Shown here: in pieces, positions 45,819 to 56,344 of the stretch
Position numbering within the stretch: the first letter of the stretch is position 1
How the letters are laid out: every line of letters begins with the position of its first letter
Made by a program: the position numbers and the translations under genes
Origin: Byssothecium circinans
Taxonomy: Eukaryota > Ascomycota > Dothideomycetes > Pleosporales > Massarinaceae
Assembly: GCA_010015675.1 (NCBI GenBank)
Contig: ML976996.1
Location: 486,273-550,272, forward strand
Length of the DNA: 64,000 nucleotides
Direction: 5' to 3'
The notes under the pieces: model-generated
Told to the model about the DNA's origin: nothing
What the model saw: only the letters and a program-made list of their open reading frames with translations
The model's database searches: none

Positions 45819-47070
45819 GATTATTGGGGATGTTGTGAATGCTGCTGTACTGCGCCTTGTCAACACCGACGGGACAAACAGGGATGCTGTCACAGAGCTG
45901 ACTCAGTACCGTAGCAGCATCTCTAATTAGAGTAAGTCGTCAAAAGTAGAGACAAAATTTAAAACGATCTTTAATTATTTAGACTAATTATTAACTCTAA
46001 AGACGGAATTCTAAAATTCTTGCTATCTAATTTGCTAATGGGCCCTGTCTAATCCTAGCTAGTAACCCTGTCTGTCCCGAGAGCTTATAATAAATCCTTT
46101 GTATTTTAGCCGTCCTATTGGCTACTACCCATGTCTAATCCTAGCTGGTATCCCTGTATGTCCCGTCGGTGTTGACAAGGCGCAGTACTGCTGCGGAGGT
46201 TAGGTCGTGTGGGGCAGATGGTGGATGAGATGGGCAGGTAGACTGTCTTTTTTCTGTTCAGAATTTAATCGGGAATTTTTGTAACGGAATATTTAATACC
46301 GAGCTTTTGGGGCTTTTACGTAAGCGATCTCGGGATATCTTTTTATCGAGTGCGTTGTTTTCTCTGCGTTGCTGCTTACATCAATCACATGACGAGGCAT
46401 GCTTGGTGAAGGGGAGGCAGTTGGGTGTTGGATATTGGGTGTTAGGTGTTTTGTCCGGCGGCGGTAAAGCCAAGCTCGGGTGGGTTGTGGAGATGTGCGT
46501 GTGTGACTTTACCAACTTCTCCCCTCCTGCTCCTCCTTCTATTCGTCTTCGGCAGCGGCGTGGAAGTATCGCACAGACTCGAGAGTGGTCTTGCGTTTTG
46601 AAGATGAGTTGGTGGATTGTTGGTTTCATGTAGAGATTGAGAGGAGGCAGTAGGATATTGATCTTGCGGGTGGTGGACATGTGAGGATGTGGTTTTGGTT
46701 GAGGAGCAGAAGGTAAAGGGACACATGCTGGAGAAGGGGAAGGGGGAAGGAGGGGGGGATGGTAGAGACGAGAGAGGACGTTGGGGGCGGGGTTTGGGCC
46801 ATGGATGGGAGAAATGCAGGACGCCCCACTCACTACTTATCCGGATATGTTCGGTCCCATGGCGTAGAAATGCGTGAGAGAAATGCTTGCGTTACCAATT
46901 ATTTATGCGTGTCTGCATATTCAGTAGGACTCCTCAAAAATTATATATAAGTGAAAGAAGAAAAAAGGTCTCGCGCAGCGTCAAAGAACAAGAGTATCCA
47001 GCCCCCCCCCCCCTCCCCTCCCCTCACTCGCTCCACTACTTCCCGTCTTCTCCTTCTCCATCTCGTCTCC
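45819..47070. other. 1.25-kb intergenic region carrying MITE copy 2
   Basis: No gene seen. Open frames at 46307-46633 (+) and 46833-46381 (-) overlap and are Pro/His/Ser low-complexity. A poly-C run lies at ~47001-47012. Separates the convergent DUF1593 and NLP genes. Confidence 0.5.
45848..46187. mobile_element. MITE-like element, copy 2 (TA-flanked terminal inverted repeats)
   Basis: TA at 45848-45849 and 46186-46187 flank a 336-bp non-coding element. Terminal inverted repeats begin CTGCGCCTTGTCAACACCGA on both strands and match for ~36 bp with one mismatch. The interior is AT-rich and holds a second partial copy of the right terminus (TGTCTAATCCTAGCTAGTAA at ~46047 against TGTCTAATCCTAGCTGGTAT at ~46132), so the right end is partly duplicated. 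Same family as 39951-40236. TA duplication indicates Tc1/mariner-type mobilisation. Confidence 0.88.
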
Positions 47071-48022
47071 TCAGATAAAAGCCTCTGCGAGAGACTTCTG
47101 AAACTCACTATCCCTAAAACTCGGCGTCGCATCTCCAAAATTCGTATTCTGAATCGCCGCTCTCGCAGCCTCGGTCATGCTCTCCCACGCAATGAGCGGT
47201 TGTTCGCCGCCTTTATCGTTGGTGCTGATGAGCTGGTGGTTGAGGGGCCAGGTGCTGGTGCTACGATGGATGTCAGCATATCTTCATCCTCGTCCTGGTG
47301 TCTCGTGGCCTGACGGAAGCTCATGCCAGACAAATTCGCTACGTCAATCCAACATGCGCCTGGTGTATGAAATGGAAAAGAGTGACTTACTATCCAATCT
47401 TCGGCCTCGACCCGTCAAACGGCGCCGTAGTTTCTTTCTGATAATCACCATGCGCCGAAATCGCCACGCCACGCACAGTCGCGTCAGCTGACTCCGAAGA
47501 AAGCCAAACCACCACATTCTCCCAGTCATGTCGATGTCCGAGGCCGGACGAAGGTGAGTCTTTGGGCATATACCATGAGTACATGATCGCGTATGCGCCC
47601 TGGGAGGCAGCAGCGCGGGCGTAGACTTGGCCGGGCGAGGAGGAGCAGCCTCCGCTTGGGTCGCCTGTAGTATCCAGTCCACCACTGCGTGTTGTTAGTA
47701 TTTTGCGTTCTTTTGTTTTGTTTTGTCTTTTGAGGCGGCGATGGGGGTTGGGAGGGAAAATGTACCCGGTGTCACCCGCAGCATTGACGGCTGGAAATGG
47801 AACGCAGCCGTTGAAGACTTTGAGGAAGGGCTTGTATTTGAGCATCAGCGTTCCTGGCGTGCCTGACGGAACGGCCTGCGTGAATCCAACGACTTTATCA
47901 TGGCCGATGACTGCACGGCGCGAGAGCACAAAGTTGAACTTTTCGAGTCCGAGTGGTAGAGCGTCTACGCATGAGGAAATAGTGAGGAGACCGAGGGCTA
48001 GCGTCTTGAGCGTAGAAGTCAT
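47071..48022 (-). CDS. NPP1/NLP family secreted protein (necrosis- and ethylene-inducing peptide-like)
   Basis: Exons 48022-47766, 47684-47391, 47254-47071; introns 81 and 136 nt; 244 aa. Signal peptide of ~21 residues, then the NLP fold: conserved NGCVPFPAVNAAGD, a second Cys in PSGGCSSS, the conserved AIMYSWYMPKDSP block and the metal/lipid-binding heptapeptide GHRHDWE, followed by YTWPLNHQLISTND. Two cysteines at these positions fit type 1 NLPs. Family members bind plant sphingolipids and may lyse eudicot membranes or be non-cytolytic; which applies here cannot be read from sequence. All catalytic-loop residues appear intact. Extracellular. Confidence 0.92.
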
Positions 48023-48822
48023 TGCGTCGGTGGGAGCGTCGATGTTCGTGCCTTATGACAGTTACTCAAAGGTAGAAATCCGACTCTATAGAATGTCGGA
48101 GCCTGACGCGAGTATCTGTCGCTTTGTCCAACACGTGAGGCGGTCTGATAGTTTTGCGTGGAAACGTTTCAAATGAACAAGATCACGACAATGCCTCCTT
48201 CATATATGCACCACCCAGGCCTCGAAGCTATTCCAGCGTATTGACTGAGGCGCTTGGCATCCAATCGCGCCGCCATCTGTTCCAGATCCAAGTTGTTCTC
48301 CGATGCCGTACCTGCAGTAAGTTGGACCTTTCACACCCAAGTTCATTAACCTAGACTCCTAGAGCGTGCACATGGTGCATTATCGCGACACCAATTGGCC
48401 CATGTTTGCGCGCGAATATAGACCACCCCAACGACTTGTCTTGTTCTTCCTGCCATCCTGATCGAGGCAGCGCTCCGTTGACGGGTACAGCCGCTGTCGT
48501 CATGTGAGCCGGGTGAGAACCCTCGTTCGTGCCAAGTCCGTAGTCGTTAGAGCAACAATCCATGCTGACTTGATTCATGCTGAGGGGTAAAACGCGGGAC
48601 GACTAGGGCGTGGCGGCGTAATGCTAGGGGATTGGTTGGTTTCGTCATGGCATCTGGTGTGGATTAGGAAGGCGGAAAATAGAAAGTGGGTGATAATAAA
48701 TATGAAGAGCTCGTGCTGGTGCTGCAATAGGCTGGTGGTGGTACAGTGGTTGGGGTGCTTTCCTCATCAAGCTACATAGACGTTGGTGTATCATGTTGTT
48801 ATTTCCCTTTGTCCTCCGCTTC
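48023..48822. other. 800-bp intergenic region
   Basis: NLP promoter on the left, 3' flank of the next leftward gene on the right. Open frames at 48351-48578 (-) and 48154-48354 (+) have no recognisable features. Confidence 0.45.
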
Positions 48823-49633
48823 TCATGTGTCCGCCGTCGCACCCGCTGTGGTATCAGGGTATGACTTGTTGAGTGAGTATTGCCCGATGCGCCATTGCTG
48901 GGTAATGTTAGCATGCGCGATAGAAGTGCGCAGAGGTATGCTCACGGTATCTTCATCCAGATATTTCCTCCATCCTTCGGTCTGACCAAGTTCAACTAGA
49001 TGTTCCCACGGGAGTTCCTCGCACGTCGACTCCCACACAGTCATGTAGTCAAGCGCCTCGTCGGGGGTCGCTGGCCGGTAGGCTCCGTTCTCGAAGATGG
49101 TAGCGTGCGTACGTTTATACACAACCGAGCTGATGATCAAAGGGTCCTTCATGAGTTCCGGCATGAATTCGCCAAAGTACCAGTTGAACATCTCTTCTTT
49201 GGTGTCTTCCTTGGGTTGCCAGGTAACGACGACGAGGCATCCGAGATTCGCCTTCTCTGTTGCGAATTAGCCTCGCTCACGCAGATCAGACGGAAAGCTC
49301 CTCACCTTTCGCATAGTCCTCCGATTCGAAACGCTTTACCTCCGTATAGCAACGAGTGTCAAATCGCGCTTCCTTGAGAGGCTCGCTCGCCGCTGTCTTC
49401 GCGTCGACGTGAGTTTTCTGCTCCACTGCCTCGTAGTCCGTCGCATTTGGCACTTCGTATACGGTTAAGAATGGATCCTCTAGTGAAGGAACAAGTCCCT
49501 GAAACGGTTCGATATTGCTCTCCCAGTGATATGATTGCGCCGAAAGTCTGGTGGAAACCTCCGCGACATGTTTCTCATGCCACTCATCCGCCGATTCCGG
49601 GTAATCTTCCCAGACAAGGACCCTTGTTGACAT
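48823..49633 (-). CDS. unknown protein, possible ferredoxin-like (EthD/ABM-type) alpha/beta barrel
   Basis: Exons 49633-49306, 49256-48946, 48897-48823; 237 aa. Starts MSTRVLVWEDYPESADEWHE. Two similar halves are suggested: residues ~1-90 (WHEKHVAEVSTRL ... PFLTVYEVPNATDYEAV) and ~110-210 (CLVVVTWQPKEDTKEEMFNW ... MTVWESTCEELPWEHL), each with a strand, W-containing helix and strand, as in dimeric alpha-beta barrel proteins such as EthD. This is inference from pattern only. The 48-nt second intron has a perfect TGCTAAC branch point but is a multiple of three without stops, so retention would insert 16 residues. Confidence 0.75.
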
Positions 49634-50066
49634 AGCGTGGGGGTATAGAAAGTAGAAAAATTGTTGCACAGTCGTGAAATCTTGGGGTTGTGAAATTGTA
49701 TCACTCAATTGCAGTCGAGGAAAAGGAAGGGAAATAATTAAACATGGTGATGATGCCGTGCCCGGACATATTGTTTGCTGGGCCTCAACAGGGGCAGTAT
49801 CCAACCGACAGGGTACGTTCACCCAATCCCAATAGAGTTAGCCTAACGTCCCGAGCGGCTGCATGTTTCATGCTGACCCTCCAATCGACAGACATCTCCA
49901 TAATGAGAGGGTTACGATCGAGGATCGTGACATGACACTTTTTCGTGGCTGACACTGAGCGTGTTGGTGAAGGTTGGCCGGGACATGCATATCCGCGTGA
50001 AGCGGCGGTGAGTCCACTGCAAATGGAACATTGAAGCGAAAGTGGAGCCTCATGTAATTCGTTGGG
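49634..50066. other. intergenic, no gene seen
   Basis: Promoter of the preceding leftward gene and 3' flank of the phosphoesterase gene. Nothing else recognised. Confidence 0.45.
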
Positions 50067-51158
50067 TTATCCGAATTTTCGCCACTGTGTGCTTTGTGGC
50101 TCTTGAGGTCGTGTGCTTGGGCCTGGGAGTATTTCTCTTAATAGATCATTCACATCCATCCCTCTATCCTTACAGTCTTGCCATTGGCGTGGGTAACCCA
50201 GACTGACCTCTTCGAAGCGAGTGCCGTCTCTCCAATCTGTCCTTCGAATATGGAGATGGCCGCTGACTACCACCTTCGCGTTGAACTGCCTGTGCCAGTC
50301 TTCGGTTTTCTTCGTCCCGCACCACAGACAGAATCTGGGGACAAGCGGGAGCTTGACCAGATCTTCGCGTAGCGGCCAGTGGTTAGCTATAATAAGTTTT
50401 ACTCCGGGATGTTTGGTTAATGCGGCTGTCAGCTTCGCTTCCGTCCGTGCCAGAAGTGCATCACACCAAGCGATACGAGACCTATTTAACAAATTAGGAA
50501 AACGCAGAGAGATATTTTCTGGACCAACTGACTCATGTGGGTCTGGATGAAGAAGGTACTCGTCCGTGGCTTCGATATTCTACATGTTGGCGGCTGAAGT
50601 CAGTGTATGCTTCAGATGCCTCTCGACCGATAGCATTACCTTTTCTCGCGCCCAATCCAAGGCATCGGCTAGCTTGACGTGTGAGGGCCTGTAGCTGTAG
50701 TCATATAGTGTGAATATAGGAGCGATGAGGGCCGGTCCGCCCTCGCCTTCCCAGAGCACGTAGTCATCCTCAGGCGTCGTGATCCCATATTCGCGTGCAA
50801 TCTCGATGCACTCCATGTACTTGTTCTCGCCTCTCGCACCATTCTCTTTCTGACTCGGCATCGTATATAACTCATGATTACCAACGGTGAAGAATATCAT
50901 GTCTTTCCGAAAGCACGCCGTTGCCTGGGCAAAAGCAATACGCAGATGCTCGGCTGACTCGCCAACATCCCCCACCAGAAGCAGGCCGTCATTTGGTTTT
51001 GGCTGCAGCTGCTCCCATGCTTCGCGATTGGCTTTGTATGAGAGGTGGAGGTCTGCGATGGCCCAGAGCTTGCCAGGTGGACTTGGCGGGGATGTGGCCG
51101 GTGGCGGCGTAGCGTGTTCTTCGGGCGCATTTACGGCCACAGCTACCAGAGGATCCAT
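50067..51158 (-). CDS. calcineurin-like metallophosphoesterase
   Basis: Exons 51158-50640, 50579-50533, 50481-50067; introns 60 and 51 nt; 326 aa. Metal-binding motifs in order: KLWAIADLHLSYK (D-x-H), LLLVGDVGES (GDxxE variant), FFTVGNHELYT (GNHE), LIIANHWPL (late His) and VVVSGHLHIRRTD (GHxH). Together these give the full binuclear metal site of the superfamily. The third-exon join (LLHPDPHE|SRIAWCDALL) is based on the conserved continuation; reading through the 51-nt intron would insert unconserved residues. Resembles bacterial-type phosphoesterases of about 300 aa found in fungi. Substrate unknown; no signal peptide. Confidence 0.87.
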
Positions 51159-51845
51159 TGCGGTGAAGAGGACTAGGGAATAAGAGGGATGCAGATGTGG
51201 AAGTGGTGTTGTAGTAGAGAATGCTGATAAAGAATGAGAACTTCGGAAGGCGTGCCCCACGTCATCCGCACGGACCCGTCAACACCAGCAATCATCGCCC
51301 AGGTCAACTCCCTCATCCTTATCCTCCCACTGCTACCGCTCCCTTCCAATTCATCCTCTAGCAACTGTCGGCTACTGCATCTTCTCAAAGTGGTTAACGA
51401 CTGCCTCCGTACTGCTGAGGGATATTTCCTTGCAACATCTGTCCTATTTCATGCCGATCGTACACCAAGCGCAATACCAGCCGAAGAGGAGTGATACACT
51501 TTTTGGATTTTCTTATTATCACTTTCCTTACGAGCCACATAGACAATGATCAAGAAACCAAGTCAAGTAGGCTGAGTGACCGCCATAATTGCGTGCATCC
51601 CTCCGTTCATGCCCAGAACATCACCATCAACGCACGGTAGCCAACCACCCATCCGCCAGCGAGGGCGTCAATACCGAGAAAAAGTGGATATATCATGGCT
51701 TAGAAACCGTCAAACCAAACATTCTTTTACTGCTCGACTCAAGGTATCAATCATGCAATGATCGACACTTCCCACGCCACCCAATTGCTCCGTACTGCAT
51801 TCTCTCAAAGCCGACCAAGCCTTTTTGGACCAACTTTTAGAGATT
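51159..51845. other. intergenic, no gene seen
   Basis: Upstream of the phosphoesterase; short frames (51234-51494, 51589-51840 on +) are not supported. Confidence 0.45.
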
Positions 51846-52085
51846 CTAACTTTGTAAGAAATAGAAAACTGGAGAGTCAGCTTCTGTCCGGGCTTTAGTT
51901 GTAGAAGCGTTGATGATGGTCCGCAAAACGCTTGATGAAGAAGCGTCTGTGGTGTTGTCTTCGTAGGCACCGTCTATGGTGCCTTTTTGAGTGGTTGTTG
52001 TTGAGGCGGAGACTGAGGCAGCGAAGGATGCGCCGGTGAGGTAGAGGGATGTGATAAGCGCTGGTACGCCGCGCAAGAATACCAT
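51846..52085 (-). CDS. possible very small secreted protein
   Basis: 79 aa from ATG 52085: MVFLRGVPALITSLYLTGAS then FAASVSASTTTT..., a plausible signal peptide followed by a short Ser/Thr-rich chain without cysteines. The frame stays open upstream to an ATG at 52214, but that adds unconserved sequence. No family recognised. Called mainly on the signal peptide, so it may be spurious. Confidence 0.35.
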   Translation of the reverse strand: MVFLRGVPALITSLYLTGASFAASVSASTTTTQKGTIDGAYEDNTTDASSSSVLRTIINASTTKARTEADSPVFYFLQS

Positions 52086-52309
52086 GGTGGAAGAAGACGA
52101 CGGCCTGACGAAGCAGTATTGAAACAAGAAGAAAGTTTGATAGGAGGAAAACAGTGTGAGCATGGGCGGAAGACCTTTTTTAAAATAATTTCGAAGAATG
52201 TTACATGCGCTCATTGTTCAGTGAGATGTTGATGCTTCTTCAACACCCCACACCATCCGGATCCTGAAGAACCAGAAGTGGAACCACCGCAACACACCCC
52301 TCAGCACAC

Positions 52310-54561
52310 TCACGACCTCGAGCCCTCCCTTCGATGGCTAGCAGTACCCACCTCACCCCTCGCAAAAGCCGTCGACTCGCCTTTCTCCACCAACTTCAGC
52401 GGCCTATACTCCGCGTTCCACATCTGCTCTCTAATCCACTCCTCCAAGTCGTCCACATCCTCTGGGATCCCCGTTTGCTGATTTAGACCCTCTTCAACCG
52501 CTTGCTGAATGACGTTCTTTGCGATCTTGACGCTGATTTCGCGCACGTCAGTTACGTCGGGCAATAGGCCCGTGCCTTTTCCATTGATGATGGGAGCGGT
52601 TGAGGCGAGTGCTCGGACGGCGGCGACGATGAGGGATGGGGGGAGGAGTTTGGTGCGGGAGAGAACTGCTCCAAGACCGATACCGGGGAAGGTGACAGAG
52701 TTGTTGCATTCAGCTTGTTGATAATTAGTTGTGTTCTTTATGGTGGTGTGCGCGGCGGAACTCACAAATTTCGTACTCCTTGCCGTTGTACTTCACAGGT
52801 GGAAAGGGTGAGCCGGTTGCCACAAGTGCTTTACCCTCTGTCCAGTCGAATAGGTCTTGCGGCTTCGCTTCATGTAGGCGTGTTGGATTGCTAAGGGGGA
52901 AGATGACGGGGCGTTCCACGTGCTTTGCCATTTCCTTCACAACGTCTTCAGTGAAAGATCCTGGAACTGTTGAGGTGCCGATGAGTACGTGCGGCTTGAC
53001 TTCTTTGACCACGGAGAGAAGGTCATTGTGGTCCTTATTCTTCCAATCGTCATCTTCGCGAGCATGTGGGATTTGGGCGGGAGTGAGCTTGTCTTTCTTT
53101 GAGGCCAGCAAGAGGCCTGGCTTGTCGACGCACCTTGAAGTTGGTTAGTATTATACGAAAGCTAGTGATCAGCTTCTCTAACGTACCATATTTGGCGACC
53201 GGCTTCTTCTTTCGATTTTCCGGTCTCTTGTGCAATCGCATCCTTGATTTGGTCCGCTATTCCCGTGCCTGCAGTACCTGATCCAAACATGACGAACCTC
53301 GCATCAGCCCAATCCACTTTGGCGACGTCGAATGCCGCCATAATCGCCGCTAGCGTGACCGCACCAGTTCCTTGAACATCATCGTTGAAGCATGCGATTT
53401 CGGGCGTGTACCTGTCGAGGATTCGTCCCGCATTTTCGAGGCCAAAGTCCTCGAAGTGAATGTACGCTTTCGGATACTTCTTCCTGCAAGCCTGGACGAA
53501 GGTATCGACGAATGTATCGTATTTCTCACCCCGCACTCGCTTCTGCCGGAGTCCAAGATACAATTCGTCGTTAAGAAGTCCCTCGTTCTGCGCAGTGGTT
53601 AGAACTGTCAAGTTCCGGTGATGGATAAGCTCACATTCGTACCGCAGTCCAGCACGACAGGCAGCGTCCTCGCGGGATGTATCCCAGCACATAGTGTGTA
53701 AATGACTAAACGTTCATCAGCTTCGCCAAGGTAGAAACAGAGTGTGGCAAGAACTTACCTAGCTTTGCGACACTGATTAGAATAGCACCCACACCCTGAT
53801 CGCCGATCCCCAAAATCTGCTCGCCGTCACTGACAACAATGAGATCAACATCATCAGCGCTTCCGAATTGATCAATGTCATGTTCGATGCGGTCCATATC
53901 CTCGATATTCAAGTAGCAGCCCTCCGGCCTCCTGAATAGCCGTGAATAGTTCGCTATGGCGTCGCCTTCGGTGGGCGTGTAGATGATGGAGAACATCTCT
54001 GTAAGATGGTCGAGAATGAGCTGTGGTACCATTTTAGCAAAGAAGCCTATGGATAATATTCAGTCGACATGCCTTACGCGGTAATATAAAACTTCGTTCT
54101 GCTCCTTCATGCTAGTCATGAAGGTGTTCTTCGCTAGATCGTCTGGTCGCGACTTGAACTGCGCGTACGCGCGATTGACTTGCTCATCGAGCGTCTGGAC
54201 GTTTGCAGGTAAGAGGCCATGGAGCTTTAAAATGTCGCGTTCTTCTTTTGAAAAGGCCGAGCCCTTGTTAAAGTAGGGCGTTCGAAGCAGTGCGTTCCCC
54301 TGCGATGATGGATCAGCACAGCTTCAACTTCGGAAGATGGCGGGGTACACGTACGGTCAGCGTCGTTTCTTGCGGTCCAGAAGTGGACAGAGGTAGATGG
54401 CCAAACTTGGAGTTCTTCTCTTGCGTGGAGGCGGACGACATTCTGGCGATGTTGTAGTGGTGTTGGACTCGTAGGAGAGGTGTACGTTTCTGCAAGCACA
54501 CCCGAGGCGTTTGCCCACTTGTACACCTCAGCGGCAACCACGTGCGCATTACATGTAGCAT
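52310..54561 (-). CDS. NAD(P)-dependent malic enzyme, probably mitochondrial
   Basis: Seven exons: 54561-54355, 54299-54078, 54020-53759, 53705-53635, 53587-53187, 53133-52766, 52713-52310; introns 47-57 nt; 644 aa. Oxidative decarboxylation of malate to pyruvate. N-terminal domain: LLRTPYFNKGSAF, TEMFSIIYTPTEGDAIANYS; catalytic block VSDGEQILGIGDQGVGAI, CGTNNEGLLNDELYLG, FEDFGLENAGRIL, ACFNDDVQGTGAVTLAAI; NAD domain MFGSGTAGTGIADQI and TSTVPGSFTEDVVKEMA; ending ECNNSVTFPGIGLGAV. The first ~40 residues (MLHVMRTWLPLRCTS...QHHYNIARM) are Arg-rich and acid-free, like a mitochondrial presequence; a second in-frame Met (54441, MSSASTQEKN) could give a cytosolic form. Confidence 0.94.
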
Positions 54562-54761
54562 CCGGTCACGAGTGGTACAATTTTACAAAGAAGAAGTGCA
54601 AATTATTTACCTGATTCCCGGCCATAGAAAGTTGGGAGACGCGACTGGTGGCATGATGACGTAGTGACGTATTGATAAGCGATTGACCAACTCCATTTTA
54701 TTCTACGGAAATACACATCTTTAAACACCAAAACAACAGCCAAACCACAAATTTTCGCCCC

Positions 54762-56344
54762 TTATTTGATATTGAACCACTGGTTGAAGCGGTTCTGAGG
54801 ATCATACTTCTTCTTGAGTGCTTGGAGTCGTGGCAAGCTGTCTCCATAGATGGCATCTAGCCCTTCATCACCATGCGCGAAGTTGATGTACCTGTGAGGC
54901 TCAGTCAGTATGTGCCATCTCATCACGGAAATACAATTACGCACGAAGTGAATTTCGACTCAGTGGATTTCCAGATGTTCCTGACCCTCTGCGCGAAGGC
55001 AAGGGCGTCGGTGTCCAGCGAAGCATCACTGTACCAAGGGATGACAACGGCTTGCGCATTCACATCTCGGTGTGCGAAGGAAGCTGAGCTTGACGATCCC
55101 AGGCTTCGCGGCTTGCTCAGATTGTATATCTCGACGATGACGACACTGTTTTCCGCTCCATCCTTGTTTCTGAAGGACAGGTATAGCTCCCAGATTTCCT
55201 TCCATTGTTCGGGGTGAAGCGATGTGAGGCCTACGGTGTGGCCAGGCTTACGCTGCTCGCGGAGGCAGAAGCTGTCGGCGGCGGCGTTCCACTGATCCCA
55301 CGGCAGGACGCCGCTGTTCTCGAAGACTGGGTTGAGGGCGTAGAGGCCTGCGAATGCTGCCTTGCCTTGCTCGACCGTCGCGTGGAGCAAGAAGCCCGTC
55401 ACAAGGATGACGGGTCCGTTGTTGTTGGTCCTAAACGTTGGAATATGATCAGTTTGTGCGTCGCATGCATGTCGTATTGCACTTACAAGTACAAGAACAC
55501 ATTTTGCGAGGGCAAGAGATTAGGCCGGAGAGCCTCCACTGCCTTCACAACCTCAGTGATCTGTTCTCCGGGGAAGACAAGAGCTGTGGAAAATCCAGTC
55601 AGGTCGGTTTGCGGATACGCTTTGATGACAGCCGACGTTACGATTCCGAAGTTCGGTCCAGCACCTAGGAGAGCCCAGAAGAGATCCGGATCAGAGGCTT
55701 TCGTCACCTCTTGTAAATCTCCAGTGGCGTTCACGACGTTGAAAGAGATGACGTTGTCCACGCCAAACCCGTACTCTCCCATGAGATTACCGTAGCCGCC
55801 GCCGAGGTAAGCACCGAGTGCACCAACGCAGTTGCAGTTACCCGTCAGGACGAACGATTTACTCGCATTGCCAGCCTTGATAACCTGCTCCATGTTTGCA
55901 CCGCCTTGAACCGTGGCTTGGTCCCGAGCTTCGTTGAATGTGATTGAGTTCAGCGGTGCGATGTTGATCACTACTCCATTGGTCACGTTGAGGGCGGCCC
56001 AGCCTGATCCTCCGTTCTGTGCGAAGAAAGGAATGTTGTGCTTCACACAGTATTTCACCTGTGAAAATCATGTCAGTGAGGAGGGTCTTTTTCGGAAGGA
56101 TACCATCTCATACAGTGTCAGCAACATCTTTCTCCGTGGCCACATTCACGACTATGCTGGGCTTCGGTGCACTGAAGAGACTCCACCGCGGAGGAGTCGT
56201 GCTTGAGAAGGTAGCGGCCTGACAAAGAAGAGCTCTCAGGTCGGTATTGATTGAATCCATGGCAGAATCGAGAACATCAACTGCTGTACAGGATTCGGCG
56301 GCAGCGGCGGCGCAGGCAGCATATAATAGTGGGAGAAGACGCAT
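54762..56344 (-). CDS. secreted FAD-linked oxidase (PCMH/BBE type)
   Basis: Exons 56344-56114, 56058-55487, 55430-54945, 54891-54762; introns 53-56 nt; 472 aa. Signal peptide [22 protein letters not shown]-binding PCMH domain (~residues 55-230) with [48 protein letters not shown] and [16 protein letters not shown]; substrate domain; BBE tail [20 protein letters not shown] ... [14 protein letters not shown]. In bicovalent BBE enzymes FAD is held by a His in (S/G)GGHS and by a Cys; here the His position reads GGSGW while the Cys (GNCNCVG) is present, so at most single covalent attachment is expected. Likely oxidises sugars, alcohols or secondary metabolites outside the cell. Confidence 0.9.

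Noticed and set aside
46307..46833. Overlapping frames of 108 (+) and 150 (-) codons
   Set aside because: Pro/His/Ser low-complexity translations in pyrimidine-rich DNA, mutually overlapping, no recognisable feature.
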